Positions 1-10,606 of a stretch of DNA of 64,000 nucleotides are shown here, piece by piece (position 1 is the stretch's first letter; every line of letters begins with the position of its first letter). Origin of the DNA: Pyrrhosoma nymphula (lineage: Eukaryota; Arthropoda; Insecta; Odonata; Coenagrionidae). Position numbers and translations under genes: made by a program. The notes beneath the pieces were generated by a model. The model had not been told where the DNA came from, searched no databases, and was given only the letters and a program-made list of their open reading frames with translations. The stretch is taken from contig OY754337.1 in the NCBI GenBank assembly GCA_963573305.1, positions 84,457,094 through 84,521,093 on the forward strand. Direction: 5' to 3'.

Positions 1-178
1 CGCCAGACTCGTCCGAGAGAGCAAAAAATAAAACCAAATGCTACACTCAGTTTCAAACAGTTTAGTTATTGGAAAAATTAGCAGCAATGCAAGATGAAAA
101 ATATTTATTTCCTAGAAATTCCATCTCTCTGTTTGCGAGGAGGGTTGGTAAAACGTAGTACCATACAAAATTATATTA
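1..178. other. Unassigned AT-rich flank
   Basis: No reading frame or repeat was recognised. Its last three bases, TTA at 176-178, form the left target-site duplication of the adjacent element. Confidence 0.4.
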
Positions 179-356
179 GGCCGTGCGCACACTTGGCCAC
201 TTGTGGTCGCGACTAGTGGCGGCCACAAGTGGCCACCATCAGCTCCTAGACGCGGCCACTAGTGGCTGCCACTAGACGCTCAACCCGTCCACCTGTCGCC
301 GCCACTTTTTTCACTGACTGATTCCATTCCGTAACCAAATTTCAATAGAGACGAGT

Positions 357-563
357 CTACTGTCTGAGAATATGGAGCCCCGCTCGATTGCCTGAATGCT
401 TTTTTCGGAAAAAATTAGGAATGAATTTCAGGCACAGTTCATTCCAGGCCTCGGTTTTCTTCACACGATCACTGTACCAGTCCGATTTCAGGTCCCAAAT
501 GGCAGGAAGTGCTTCAATTTCGGATATAAAGACATCCACATCGAAAGTCTCCATGTCGAGCAA
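357..563 (-). pseudogene. MADF-like DNA-binding domain fragment of a Harbinger-type element
   Basis: This 68-residue ORF reads inward from within the element. Residues about 11-50 resemble the start of a MADF (Adf-1-like, Myb/SANT fold) domain: FISEIEALPAIWD, then a spacer with WYSDRVKKTEAW, then NELCLKF. The family pattern is an LI-x-V/E-x-x-P-x-LWD start followed by a D/R-x-KK-x-x-AW helix, and the aromatic and AW positions are kept. The domain normally runs about 85 residues, so this stops short, with FRKKHSG and then unrelated sequence. In PIF/Harbinger elements such proteins bind the ends and help import the transposase. Here it is probably a relic first exon. The match was made by eye, so the family assignment is moderate. 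Confidence 0.5.
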
Positions 564-802
564 TACACACGCACGCTATACGGAGTACTGGAACAGACCA
601 GAGAAACGCAGAGTGGCTAGCGGCGACAGTGGCCAAGTGTGCGCCTGAAGTCGGCGACTAGTGGCCGCCACAAGTAGCGAGACCCGGCCACAGCCCTAGC
701 CTGTGGCCAGACGCGGCGACGCCAATCGCCGAGTGTGCGGAGGTGTGATGCAAACGTACGCAAAGCGTCGGCCGCAGCTTGTCGCGGCCACTAGTGGCTG
801 AG

Positions 803-830
803 CCAAGAACCCTATATATAGGGTTCTTGG
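803..830. repeat. Perfect 28-bp palindrome with TATATATA centre
   Basis: CCAAGAACCCTATA is followed directly by its exact reverse complement. It lies in the GC-rich subterminal part of the Harbinger-type element. The TATA centre could be a promoter-like relic or simply a cruciform-prone site. Confidence 0.85.
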
Positions 831-876
831 GCTGAGCTGTGGCTGGCGCGAGTGGCCAAGTGTGCGAGGGGTCTTA

Positions 877-2075
877 GTCTCTTCGTCCACTCGTCATCAT
901 GATCTGTCATCAATACGGCGATTGGATTTCTGCAGCTCTCCACTCCTTTCCGATTTCAGTTTACTGCTTCGTTCATTCATAAGTCTTCATTTCAAAGTCT
1001 GGCAGAATTTTCCTTATGTATTTCACACTTGCTCTCCCTCGTTCATTCTTGACTTTCGTTTTACCTTCCATTTACGTTGTCAAAAAGATGTTTCGTCTCA
1101 GATTTTGTCCAATAATTTTGTTTCTTCTACTTCTGAGAGTTATCTTTAAATATTGTTCTCCACAACTCTTCGGAGAATTTATTCATTGGTGATTATCTCC
1201 ATAAATTTGTTCATAAACATTCTTCGATATCACTTGATAATACCCACGGATTTCCCCGTATAACTTTTCGTTTAAAAAACGTGGGACATTAAAGAAATGA
1301 ACGTGTTTAAATTTTTTTAACAAAAAATCAGTGTTACTAGTTTTGCACTTTGCAAGCCGCCGATATGGCGTGTGGCAGGAGGGGTTAATACACCATGATT
1401 CATAATGTCATATAATCTTATTGTTAATTTCCTTACTATTTTATTCTAAACTTCTATTCTCTTATTTTTTCAGGTGAGTCCATTTCCCAGAGCCCTGTCG
1501 TAAATGCCTCCGTGGGGACACCTACTGTAAGTAGTAGGTACCAATGGATGCGTCCAGCCGCGGTGAGTTTAAGATATCGAACATTTTTGCACTGAGCATA
1601 TTTGGAAAAGAATGTGACACCTATGAGTGTCGCATTATTTTCCATATAATTTTATCTGTTGCGGTTTAAATGAGCGTTGCATCTTAGTAGGAGACATATC
1701 TATGCTCTGTTGAACGAATTATTTATTTTAATAATTACTTATTGATTACCTTATCATTCAATCAAAATCCCCTTAAAATTTAAGGTACTTAATATACATT
1801 TTATAAATACAGAGTGTATTTATCCACATAGTGTCACATTTCCAGGGCATACTTCTTAAGTTAGAACACCCGAGTCTAAAATAGTTTTAAATAATTTTCT
1901 AAGATACAATATTTGTGATGCAAATCCACTGAATTATGATATCGTCAAACGAGTTTAGAACAAAGTTTTTAAGAAAATTTCAAACTAAAAGAATAAGCAT
2001 GAGAAGTGTGACTCTAACATTCCTAATTACAACTTTTGTGCACGAGACACAGGAATATCAGTGAAGAATCTTCCG
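877..2075. other. AT-rich sequence without recognised genes
   Basis: No ORF with recognisable motifs. A short stretch at about 1347-1387 (GCAAGCCGCC, then GGCGTGTGGCAGG) resembles the 3'-end hairpin of the CR1/L2-like LINE seen at 11.7 and 16.8 kb, in minus orientation, without the TAGATG tail. Confidence 0.35.
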
Positions 2076-2127
2076 TTTTGGTTATATCCTTTAAAATTTC
2101 TGTATGAGGCTTTCGCAGCGCTGTTGT

Positions 2128-2687
2128 GCCGGTATCTTCATGTTTTTTCGGGAAAAGCTGCGTCTGTGTATCTTTATGATGATGTTTCGTAGCCAATGCA
2201 GGCCACATCTTCAGATCAGGGGCCTGATTCTGATGCTTTCCCGATGTTCAACTTTTCCACCAAAACGTCATTTGTTTCCACCAAAACGTCATGACTTTCC
2301 GACACTACGTCACATGTTCCACCTTCCACCAGAGAATCGTTCACTACATCGTTCATCGTTCAATGACTGGTGGAAAGTCAAGCTTCCCTTCCACCCGTCA
2401 TCCACTTGGTGGAACAGCGCTAGTGTCGTGGTGGAAACTTTCCGACGGAAGTAAGCGTGCGGAAGGTAGACATTTTTTTGTTCGTGGTTTCGAGGTAAGC
2501 TGGAAATCGGCATAAGTTTGTGGTGTTCGGCTCTCCAGAGGGGGTCATTGAGCCGTTCATTTAACGGATCAAGAGTCGTTCAATGAACGAATGGTGGAAC
2601 TTTCCACCAGTCAATGACTGGTGGAAGATCAGAATCGGGCCTCAGTTCAGACGCAGCTTTGCCCGAAAAACATGAAGATACCAGTAT
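2128..2687. mobile_element. Outer foldback repeat interrupted by a short inverted-repeat element
   Basis: Bases 2128-2166 (GGTATCTTCATG, then TTTTTTCGGG, then AGCTGCGTCTG) recur as the reverse complement at 2648-2687 with only a few differences. The two arms are separated by about 480 bp, most of which is a second inverted-repeat element at 2221-2641. The simplest reading is an older foldback whose loop received the inner element. Confidence 0.6.
2221..2641. mobile_element. Short nonautonomous DNA transposon (MITE), nested
   Basis: The left end, GGCCTGATTCTGATGCTTTCC less its last base, is mirrored by the right end, whose reverse complement begins GGCCCGATTCTGAT and ends CTTCC. TCA adjoins both ends and could be a 3-bp target duplication. 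The interior repeats TTCCACC and GGTGGAA motifs many times in both orientations and includes a near-perfect palindrome around 2602-2627 (TTCCACCAGTCA and its complement). No coding capacity. Superfamily unresolved. Confidence 0.6.
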
Positions 2688-2699
2688 ATCCGTTAAAAC

Positions 2700-4340
2700 T
2701 TATCGATGTTTCAGTTACATATATGAGAAACAATTAAGATATTTAATCTAATTCTGGAGCACTGAAATATTCAAGAAGCCGCTAAATGAACTCTAAAATT
2801 GAAATTTGGTTAAGTTGTTTTCTTTTAAACGATCTTCATTCTCTCACAACTTAAAATTGAACGTAACCGTTCCGAAATCGAGTAACCTAAATCGTCAGAG
2901 ATCCGGTCACATCAAGGAGAATGGTTCCCTGAACGAGCAAATAACTCGCGAGAGCGTATCGTTTGGTAAACAAAAAAAACAACTTTTTGATACTATTAAT
3001 TTTTCTAAAGAGTTAAGTTTTCAAAATGTCCATTCTTGATCTGAGTGAGACATCACGTAAACTGTATTTGATTCTTTATTTAGCTATTTGCGTACTTACT
3101 TATATCAAGGTCACTGGAAGACTCTTGACAGCAAGTGCTTCGCAGCGGTCGCAGTGATTGGTGAAAATATTTACGTTCACTGTGACGCGCAGAATCAAGA
3201 GAGGTCCCTTTCATAGAATTCAAGTATTTCATCGCTTCTAATTTGAGAACTAAGCAACAGATTAAAGAAGGGAAAAATGTGTTCAACTATTATTAGCACT
3301 CGAATACATTCTTTTCCGAATAGTATTTATTCCGATTCTATGTGCCATAAAACCTCATTTTTATGGAAACTAGTCACTTCGCTAAGCTAAAAGTATTCGT
3401 CACATTGATCCGAGCCCAATATTTTGCGTAAATAATTCTAAAGATAAACTATTGTGGAGCATTTGCTCTTTTACAAAAAGGGAGATATCAGGCCTGATGT
3501 TGTGGAATTTCAACATAATGTAGAAATTTCTACATTTTCTCTTTTACGCAATGATGTAGTCTGAGTGCATAAAAACACTATTCAATATTAAACAAACTTA
3601 ATGCAGTGTAACAGGTATTTGTAGGTTTTTTAAATCCTCATTTGATTATTTTAGATGATCATCCAAGATTTCGAAAATAAATATTTTTTTCGACGAAATC
3701 TTTTTCCCAATTCTTTTCTTACAGTCACGATCTTATTCTTCCCACGTGCCACCCTAAAAAACTTGGGTGCACGGCTCCTCTTAACTCTTAACAAGGCGTA
3801 GTGATCGTATCAAACTCCCCCATCTGTATGTTTTTGTCTGTATCTAGGGTTTCGAGAAAACTTCTCTCTATGGGCCAAGGGGAATGTTTTGGAGGCAATG
3901 CTCTCTGAAGCTTCGATCGGTCCTGCCCTGCGCTCGCTCTCAAACCTGAATTGGGTCGTGGGATTATTCGGTCCGAGAGCTCCCCAATTTTACGATCCGA
4001 TAAGACTATGAAAAGATAAAGAGCAAAGCGAGGGAAGTGGAAATACCCGATTGTTCTCCTGGGTCTGGGGTCTCGTAATTACGGGCGCTCACATAAGTAG
4101 TGGAGTCGGGAAGTAGGGTACTTGTCGCTTGCGCGGTTAACTCCGGCCTCTGAGGGGTTGAACACTTGAAAAGTCGAGGGCCCCGCTATTGGACGCAGGT
4201 ACTCTGAAAGCTGTGGTGGTTGTTGTTCAGTCGATATCTCCGTTTCCCCTGCACTTAACTCCCCTTGTATCGTTTCCTGTTTCTTCCGATTAAGAGATCA
4301 TCAAAGTGACTGACCATAAGTCTTTCCGAGCAGATAATGG
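2700..4340. other. Non-coding stretch with one shared repeat and a CpG-richer block
   Basis: No supported gene. About 3475-3535 (GGGAGATATCAGGCCTGATG, then TGTGGAATTTCAACAT) matches a block at 27472-27525, so it is a dispersed repeat. About 3840-4330 is richer in CpG than its surroundings and carries no repeat recognised elsewhere in the window. It lies directly beside the LINE 3' end that follows. Confidence 0.3.
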
Positions 4341-4344
4341 TACC

Positions 4345-4500
4345 ATCATCTGAGTAATCTACCGGTTAGAGGTAGGTTATGATGAAAGTCAGAGAGTATT
4401 CACCGAACTCTTACACGTGCCGTGCCCTTTCTACCTCTAGTATTTCTTTCTTCATCATAGTGTAAGTCCTACCTTTCTTCATCCCGTCCATAAAACCTAG
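4345..4500 (-). mobile_element. RTE/BovB-like LINE, 3'-terminal fragment
   Basis: On the minus strand this reads FMDGMKKGRTYTMMKKEIL, then EVERARHV and a stop (TTA at 4411-4413), followed by about 65 bp of 3' untranslated sequence ending near ACCGGTAGATTACTCAGATG. It is almost identical to the end of the copy at 54.2-54.4 kb, which implies recent activity of this subfamily. Everything upstream of the last ~30 codons is missing, as expected for 5'-truncated target-primed insertion. Confidence 0.8.
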
Positions 4501-5000
4501 GGCAGTTATAGGTCGCCGGGTAAGGCAAGGGTGCCCGTTGTCGCATTATGAGGCATGACCTAACTATTTTGCGTTTGTACGTCACTCTATCGTTTGTATT
4601 GGGCGTGTTAGAATGGCCGTACGTGATGCCGAGGGTTTAACAAAAATTACTTTTTCTTTCCCTCTACTCATTTACGTATTTCTGGTCTGCCTAACCTTCG
4701 GAAACGGAATTTATTGCAGTCATCCGAAAGAATAATTTTTTGCGAGTGGTATTAGTTTTTTTTTTAATTCGGTTCAAAGGAGGCTTTTGAGGTTGGAGTG
4801 GATCCACAAGTGTATAAAATAAAAATAAAATCTTTCAAATGAAAAATAATGGAATTTAAAAAAATATTTTTCGACTACGCTTGAAAAGATTTGGCTTAAA
4901 AAACTATATTAAGGTTTATGCATATCTCTTTCGTCGGGCTTGGAAACCATATTATCTCTCACAATTTTTGTTTTCAGTCCAGGACCGGGACAATTCCTAT
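4501..5000. other. Unassigned sequence
   Basis: Nothing recognised. A short TTTGAGGTTGGAGTGGATCC piece near 4786 faintly recalls the TTAAGG-type ends but is too short to call. Confidence 0.25.
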
Positions 5001-5019
5001 GTGTGTGTGTGTGTGTGTG
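5001..5019. repeat. (GT)n microsatellite
   Basis: Nineteen uninterrupted alternating G and T bases. Confidence 0.9.
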
Positions 5020-5725
5020 ATGTGGAGAAGTGACCGTGATACGAGCTGCGTGGTGTCGTGAAGGACAGAATGTTTTTGGTCCATTGATTTTTTGTACCTC
5101 GAGAATCATCTCTTCTTTCACAGAAGGGAAGCTTCCGAGGATATAGCGAGGTATATACTGTCTCGCACGTTATATATTGCGAGGGGGAAGAAAAAGCAGG
5201 ATATGAAACTTCATTACTATGTCTCTTGCGGTCTGGGCTCTGTATCGCGGTGATACATCTGCGACGCAAGTAGGACACGTAGGAAAGCCTTTTAGACGCG
5301 GAGTGGTTCCGGAACAAGTTTCCAGCCTACGCTGCGTTTTACGATTTAAGTGAGTCACTTATTACGGAGTGCACATCCGTTGCAGCAAGGATGTCGATAG
5401 GAGCTTCAGAACGTCGTCGTAAGATACCCACGTGGGAGGAATCAGGGTTAGATATTGGAGGTCACGGTCAACTTGCGCGTTTGCCCTGTTGAGCTTTGTC
5501 CGGTCATCCTACGCCATAACTTTGGCATAGGCAAATCGTAGCCTTCCTTTTTATTAGATGCATGATTTTCTTCAACTCGCTTTTCCATGGATCCTTGGAC
5601 CATGGTTACCACTTCAGTTATAAGTAAGTAATCTACTAAAATAATCACTATGTGCACCATACAATAATCATAATGTGCATACATATGTATACCAGCTGCT
5701 CCGGTGAGCGAAGCGAGGCGTCAGG
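5020..5725. other. Unassigned sequence with a fragment of a dispersed repeat
   Basis: No supported gene. About 5560-5635 (CATGATTTTCTTCAACTCGC, then TTTTCCATGGATCC, then CATGGTTACCACTTC) matches the start of the SINE-like repeats at 10607 and 38632. Confidence 0.4.
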
Positions 5726-5727
5726 GG

Positions 5728-5782
5728 CTAGTATATGTATATATTTATAAGTATATATGTAGGTATATATTTATATACATAC
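5728..5782. repeat. AT-rich TATATA low-complexity tract
   Basis: Imperfect tandem TATATGTATATATTTATA units end next to a repeat that begins CTAGCTGTGCCCAGCATGCG. Confidence 0.75.
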
Positions 5783-6195
5783 TAGCTGTGCCCAGCATGC
5801 GTTGCAATGCCTCTTTTTCTTTCTCGGTAGGCACACATTTACAAAGCAGACACATTTGCATGTTAAAAATTAATGAAAGAACTTTATATTTTGTGTATTA
5901 AAATAGAGTTGAAAATTTTATTCGAGTGCTTTCGGATATACAATATTTTTGGTCCTAACGCCCTCTGCAAAAACAAATAAATCTTTCGGTTGTCCCACTC
6001 ATGAGCATGCAACATGATCCTTTACACTAAATAAGATATGTAATTATTACGTCTATGCTGTTCTACATAATAATTGCGGTATTAACGATGGTATAAATAA
6101 AAGTAAAGACTGATTTCACAAGCTTCAATTTTAAATATAGAGTCCACCTGCCTGTTACCCTTGAAGTGACTTGCTAGGCACAACGTAGATGTATT
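5783..6195 (+). mobile_element. Dispersed repeat starting CTAGCTGTGCCCAGCATGCG; LINE-like tail at its right
   Basis: The opening CTAGCTGTGCCCAGCATGCG directly after a TATA microsatellite is a form often seen at the start of interspersed repeats in arthropod genomes (recalled, not searched). No protein is visible. At 6140-6195 a CCACCTGCCTGTTACCCTTG segment followed by CTTGCTAGGC and GTAGATGTA resembles the 3' hairpin and tail of the CR1/L2-like LINE. Confidence 0.35.
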
Positions 6196-6199
6196 TTAT

Positions 6200-7084
6200 C
6201 CCTGCATATTTCTCATATTCCTCTTTCCCTTCTCCCTTTTTCATGCATGAAACTTTCCTTTCATCTTGGGCTAAAAAGCGCTGTTACTGATACATTAATT
6301 AATGCAATGCTTTACTAAATGGGGAAATGCATTTAACTCGCTTAATATTATAAAAAGTTCCGTCATGTAGCCATGAGATGGAGTTGTAGCAAATAAAAAC
6401 AAACAGCCCATATTTCTTCACACGCAATTCTTATATAACTGAGTTTGGGATTAAGTTAGAGTTGAAAAACATTGTGATAATATGTCGCTCAAACCGACCG
6501 CAGGATAGTTTACCTTTGATGATCACGGCAAGGTAAATTAAATTGGCGTCAAAAGCGTGTATGTAAACTAATAACCCCTGTAATTGATATGCAAAATTTA
6601 TTTAAGTCTTGACGCAGCCATATTAAAAAGTTAAAACTTTTTTAATGATTTACGTACCTTTACTACGCTACGCCTTTACGCTACTTTAAACGTATATTCG
6701 GAGGATTCAAGAGAAACTTTAGGAAGTGATTAAAATGGGCAATTAAGTGCATAGGAGGAAAGCTGATAAAATTCTGATATGTTTGCAAAGAAAGAGTCAA
6801 TAGGGAGACGGTGATTTTTGAGGCTAAATTCAATGATGTTCTCGTTATGAGTACCTTGCGAGAGGAATGAGATGAAGATACATCATAAGGAGGCGAGATT
6901 AAAAAACAATTTTGCTGTAAAAATGCTGAAAATATAGTAGTGGGAAGACATAAAACGCGGCCGCGGATGCAGTTGATGTTTCTAGGTAGTAATTTGGATA
7001 AGAATGGGTTAATTAGAAAGCAAGCCTAAGGAAGCATGTATCTACGTAGTGGTGAGTGGACTAATGGATGAAGACATAAAAAAT
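6200..7084. other. AT-rich sequence, nothing recognised
   Basis: No ORF above background and no repeat shared with the rest of the window was seen. Confidence 0.3.
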
Positions 7085-7572
7085 CCTGATTTCGCTGATG
7101 GAATGCGTTACTTATGGAAAACCAAAAGTAAGGTAGTAAAAACTCAGATTATCCCACGAATGTATTTTAAATGAGTACTTTTTCCCAGTCATAGGAGCCG
7201 ACTGCAGCGCCATTTCCTACGAATTACCTCATTTTGACTTCAATTACGGCATTAATTCCCCAATAACTATAAAAATAAGGTGGTAAGATGCCTATATTTT
7301 ATTTTTATGTAATTTCTCTCTATAACTTCCTTCTTATATACAGTTTTCCGCGAAAATGGAATTTATATTTTATGGAAAAATACTATTTTTCCCCATGTTT
7401 CCCTCATTCTCCCATTGAACACCATGTAATTTCAAGTTCAATTAGAGAATAAATTAGCGTGGAAAGGTAACATTTTGTTTTTCACATCAGGTAGAGGACA
7501 AGTTTTTCTATAAGTAGACAGAATATGAATGAAATGACATTTAAGTGATTATACGGTGGTATAAAACCTTAA
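7085..7572 (-). mobile_element. TTAA family A element, truncated at its left
   Basis: Matches the family A interior (GACTGCAGCGCCATTTCCTA, then CCTCATTTTGACTTCAATTA) and ends with TACGGTGGTATAAAACCTTAA, a decayed right terminus. The distal end, which should read CGCGACTGTGTGAGTC, is missing before 7085. Non-coding. Confidence 0.8.
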
Positions 7573-7589
7573 GAAAAAATCAGATAAAT

Positions 7590-7790
7590 CTTTTCATATA
7601 AGCGTGATGTGGTTTGGTTCTGAGACTTAGTACTTGCGGAAAGAAGATGCGCGTAGACTGTAGGCTTTTGAAATTCTAGTGTGGCTGAGAATGGACCGAG
7701 TTGGCTGATTGGCAACGAGACAAACAAAGAAGTGATGATGGTGTGGGAGGAAAGAGTATTGGTTGCATGAGATTCCGGAGAGGCGGTATG
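7590..7790 (+). pseudogene. RTE/BovB-like LINE reverse-transcriptase tail, decayed
   Basis: One plus-strand frame reads VMWFGSET, stop, YLRKEDARRL, stop, AFEILVWLRMDRVGW, then NETNKEVMMVWEERVLVA. This parallels the conserved LINE C-terminal segment (YGSETW, LRKED, FEMWVWRRMERV, TNEEVLDMVGEERKL) seen more clearly at 48.3 kb. Two in-frame stops make it a relic. Both ends are truncated. Confidence 0.7.
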
Positions 7791-7841
7791 GAGTACTTGA
7801 GATTGAGTACTTAATGAGAGCGATATTCCACAGAGGAAACA

Positions 7842-7924
7842 GCATTCTCATTGACCGGGATTCGAACTCGGATCCCTCGCTTTCGCGCCGAGTGTTGTAA
7901 CCAGTTAATGAATTGTCGAGCGCT
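7842..7924 (-). mobile_element. tRNA-derived SINE-like head
   Basis: On the minus strand a B-box-like GAGTTCGAATCCCGGTC follows an A-box-like TTAACTGGTTACAACACTCG at a tRNA-like spacing. No acceptor stem pairs and there is no intact cloverleaf, so a SINE promoter is favoured over a tRNA gene. It directly abuts the family B element. Confidence 0.45.
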
Positions 7925-8480
7925 TTAAAGTAGTTTGAGCGAAAATTCACTTCACCTAGAATTTGATTTCATTTTACAGATAAAACTCCCATCTTTCCAA
8001 TTATATCAAAATATTAACCCCTTGCCGAACTACTTTTCGAGCAATTTGCCTACAAATACAAGCTGTTTTACATGGGATAGATTACGTCTGGGCGCTCCAG
8101 AGGGAGAATATTTAAAAAAAATTAGGAACTTTTAGCACCTAGATTTCGTCAAAAAACTAACGGTGTGTATATTGCATGTTTTCTCAACTATTTATAAAAA
8201 AATAATTATTACTCACCACAGTAATTTTTACAGAATCGCAAAAAAACCTGCCGGTTTGAAGGGTTCTCAGCCGTACGGCGGGAAAAAATGAGTCAAGTTA
8301 GAGACTTATGCAGCTTTATTTATGTATTTACTGAGAAGTTTGGTCATATATGACTATATCATTGCGCCATTAATATTACAATATTTATTTCATACTTCTT
8401 ACGGACGCTGAAATAAAAAAATAAAATTTGAATATAGTCTCCATTATGACTAGGGAACTATCTCGCTCAAACCACCTTTA
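7925..8480 (-). mobile_element. TTAA family B element, near full length
   Basis: The left end TTTAAAGTAGTTTGAGCGAA and the right end TCTCGCTCAAACCACCTTTA are inverted copies. Internal landmarks of the family are present: CCTTGCCGAACTACTTTTCG, GCGCTCCAGAGGGAGAATAT, TTTCGTCAAAAAACTAACGG, and CTCCATTATGACTAGGGAAC. It is about 555 bp and non-coding. The final TTAA has decayed to TTTA. Confidence 0.85.
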
Positions 8481-9000
8481 GCAGTTGATGAATGATGAAT
8501 CCTGTGTGGAATACCGCACTTCTGTGCACTTGCGGGTGACCCTGTCAAATGTAAATACCGTGGCTAGTCCCGGTATACTCAAAATTGGTACTTAATGAGA
8601 GGTCAGGCTATGTTGAAGACATTGATTATTATTATCATTATTAAAGGTTAACTACCGAGTAAGTTAGGTTTAGGTCTATGAGTAAATAGTTCTACAGAGG
8701 TGGGGTGACGAACTTCTTGTGAAGTCATTTCCGACATATTGTGAGTCCCTAGAATAGTCCTGTGATTGCCTGATGAGATCGTGATGCAGGATGAATACTC
8801 TAACGACGAGTTCTTATGTTTTCTCTTTTAAAGTGAAATATTTCACTGATTAAATGCCACTTTCCTTTTTAAATGAATTGTACAATGCATTGTAAACGAA
8901 AATTTGTGCAATGATTTTGGAAAAAATGCTTTTTTCGTAGATGTTCACCTGCGCTGTTTTCGTAAATGGTACTGAAATGGTAAGTTAATTGTATTTCCTG
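8481..9000. other. Unassigned sequence
   Basis: Nothing recognised beyond a short TTATTATTATCATTATTA tract near 8626. Confidence 0.3.
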
Positions 9001-9004
9001 GTCA

Positions 9005-9270
9005 CTTCCGGTGTTTCAAACGTCTAGGTCAATATGTTTGGGCCTATTACGCTAGTGGTAAATCACTGACTCTCAAAATGGGGGGAAGCGGAAACATTTT
9101 ATGTGCAGCAAACGTATAAAATAATAATTCTAACAGTCGGATTTGAAATTTGTTTGGGGAAAATTGCAAGGAGTTCTTCTTTCGTTTGGCAAACATATAG
9201 ATGGATATGCTTAGGTCATTTACGCTAATGGTAAGTCAAGGACACTCAAAATGGCGGAAGTGGCTTCACC
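9005..9270 (+). repeat. Diverged tandem pair with tRNA A-box-like motifs
   Basis: Two related blocks, about 9005-9085 and 9190-9260, each contain TAxGCTARTGGTAARTCA and then CTCAAAATGG. The TAGTGGTAAATCACTGACTC form resembles a tRNA A box and its context, so these may be SINE heads. No B box follows at the right distance. Confidence 0.4.
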
Positions 9271-9660
9271 TTCGCTTTCAGCCGAGTCAGCTGAGCCACC
9301 TCTGGTACTTTGATAACTCTATAGGTTTTGATAGAAAGAAGGCTACCTTCTACTGATCTTTCACAGCCGCTGGCCAGGCACCATTAATAGGATCTCATTA
9401 GCCTTACGAAGGATCCCAGGTTATAACCCTAAGTATCCTTAGCGGGGTCCCATTAGCCCAGCGAAGGATCCTATCTAGGTTGTGTGATTGCGGCTATGTT
9501 GGTCACTGGCGTTGAAGCATTCTTCCCACAGGAGGGTATTCTGGTGGAGAGGCTGGGGTTGGTCTTTGTTGTGGAAGTCCCATCCCTGCAAACCAAAACA
9601 GCAAGGTTAGTGATCTCTGACGAGTGGTGCCAATTTTTTACGGCTATGGAGACCCCCCTT
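9271..9660. other. Unassigned sequence with a short internal direct repeat
   Basis: About 9388-9418 (AGGATCTCATTAGCCTTACG, then AAGGATCC) recurs about 53 bp later as GGGGTCCCATTAGCCCAGCG, then AAGGATCC. No gene recognised. Confidence 0.4.
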
Positions 9661-10070
9661 TAATTTTCCCTTATCTCCTGGCACGATTTCTTTTTTCAGC
9701 TTGCTATATCCCATCCATATGGCACATTCTCCTTCTTCGCTTCCCTGCTTAGCCAAAAACCTCCCATCTATCATGATATTCAGAATTACCTCTCATTACC
9801 TGTTTCAATCATCGACTCTGCCTCTACCAGCACTTCCTTGTTCCTCTCTCTTTCAGTCTCCCATGCCGAGCACACTAGAAGGGATGATGCCGGGTAAGCT
9901 TGGAAGAGAAAGGAAAAGCATAGGAATTCTGTGAACGTTTTATAAGGAAGAAGGTAGGAAGAGAGAGTCTTAATGGTGGTCATGTGCTGGAAAGATTAAC
10001 GGTTGACCCTGAAATAGGATAATTGAACTTGCCGACCATTGGGTATAATACCAATTCAAGATTGGCCAAC
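9661..10070. pseudogene. Possible rearranged RTE/BovB-like LINE remnant
   Basis: Plus-strand translation around 9866-9934 gives LEGMMPGKLGRERKSIGIL, resembling the LINE tail VIEGRMLGKRGRxRxxIGIL. The minus strand around 9786-9850 gives WETERERNKEVLVEAE, like WTERKTNEEVLxMVGE. The two segments point in opposite directions, so an inverted, decayed insertion is possible. Weak similarity. Confidence 0.3.
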
Positions 10071-10606
10071 TCATAATGCTAGGTTCCCTGTAGTAATGGG
10101 AGTTGTAGGCGGTGAGATGATGCTTTGAAAGTTTGCCACGAAATGCATGAGGTCAGATGACCATCTGGAGGATTAGGAGTCTCTCCCATTCTAAGAAGTT
10201 GACGCTTCAATCTCGGATGAAAGCTGTTTCATCTCAGGTCGTTTCTTTTGGACAACTATACCTTTCTTCCCACCCGCGCGTCGGCGTGAAAGAAATCCGT
10301 TGCGTAGGCGATGGTCCATGAGGTCAAGGCTAATCCCGCTCATCCACTCCTCCTTAATCTCGTTCCCAAGCAACAGACTTTATATTCTCTGCAGGTGACG
10401 TGAGGCAGCAAATATTTCGCCCTTGGTCATTACAGTAGAGCCACGGCCAACATGCTTTTATTTTCGCGTCTTCGGAATTTCGGTCGCGTATTCACGTGTT
10501 CCCGTGAAATATTAGGGATCAGGATTCTCCGCCTTGCCCTCAGGCCTTCACAACACGTCGTTTCATGTGAAAACTTTCAGTTGAATAGGTTGTCGTTGTT
10601 AGCTTT
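10071..10606. other. Unassigned sequence
   Basis: No supported gene or repeat. Confidence 0.3.

Larger units (their letters stand above)
179..873. mobile_element. PIF/Harbinger-type DNA element, internally deleted
   Basis: The ends are inverted repeats. Bases 179-200 start GGCCGTGCGCAC and end ACTTGGCCAC; the reverse complement of 852-873 starts GACCCCTCGCAC and ends identically. 18 of 22 positions match and the inner 15 are perfect. TTA at 176-178 and TTA at 874-876 flank the element. A 3-bp TWA duplication is the hallmark of PIF/Harbinger transposition. The interior holds a MADF-like ORF on the minus strand (357-563), which fits because this superfamily encodes a Myb/SANT/MADF accessory DNA-binding protein beside its nuclease. 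The DDE nuclease is absent, so the copy would depend on a transposase supplied elsewhere. A further internal copy of the end motif (628-646), in the same orientation as the right end, suggests a composite or rearranged element. The GC-rich subterminal region repeats GGCCACTAGTGG-type motifs. Confidence 0.72.

Noticed and set aside
5001..5019. Z-DNA or regulatory GT tract
   Set aside because: A 19-base GT run is common in animal genomes and nothing nearby suggests function.
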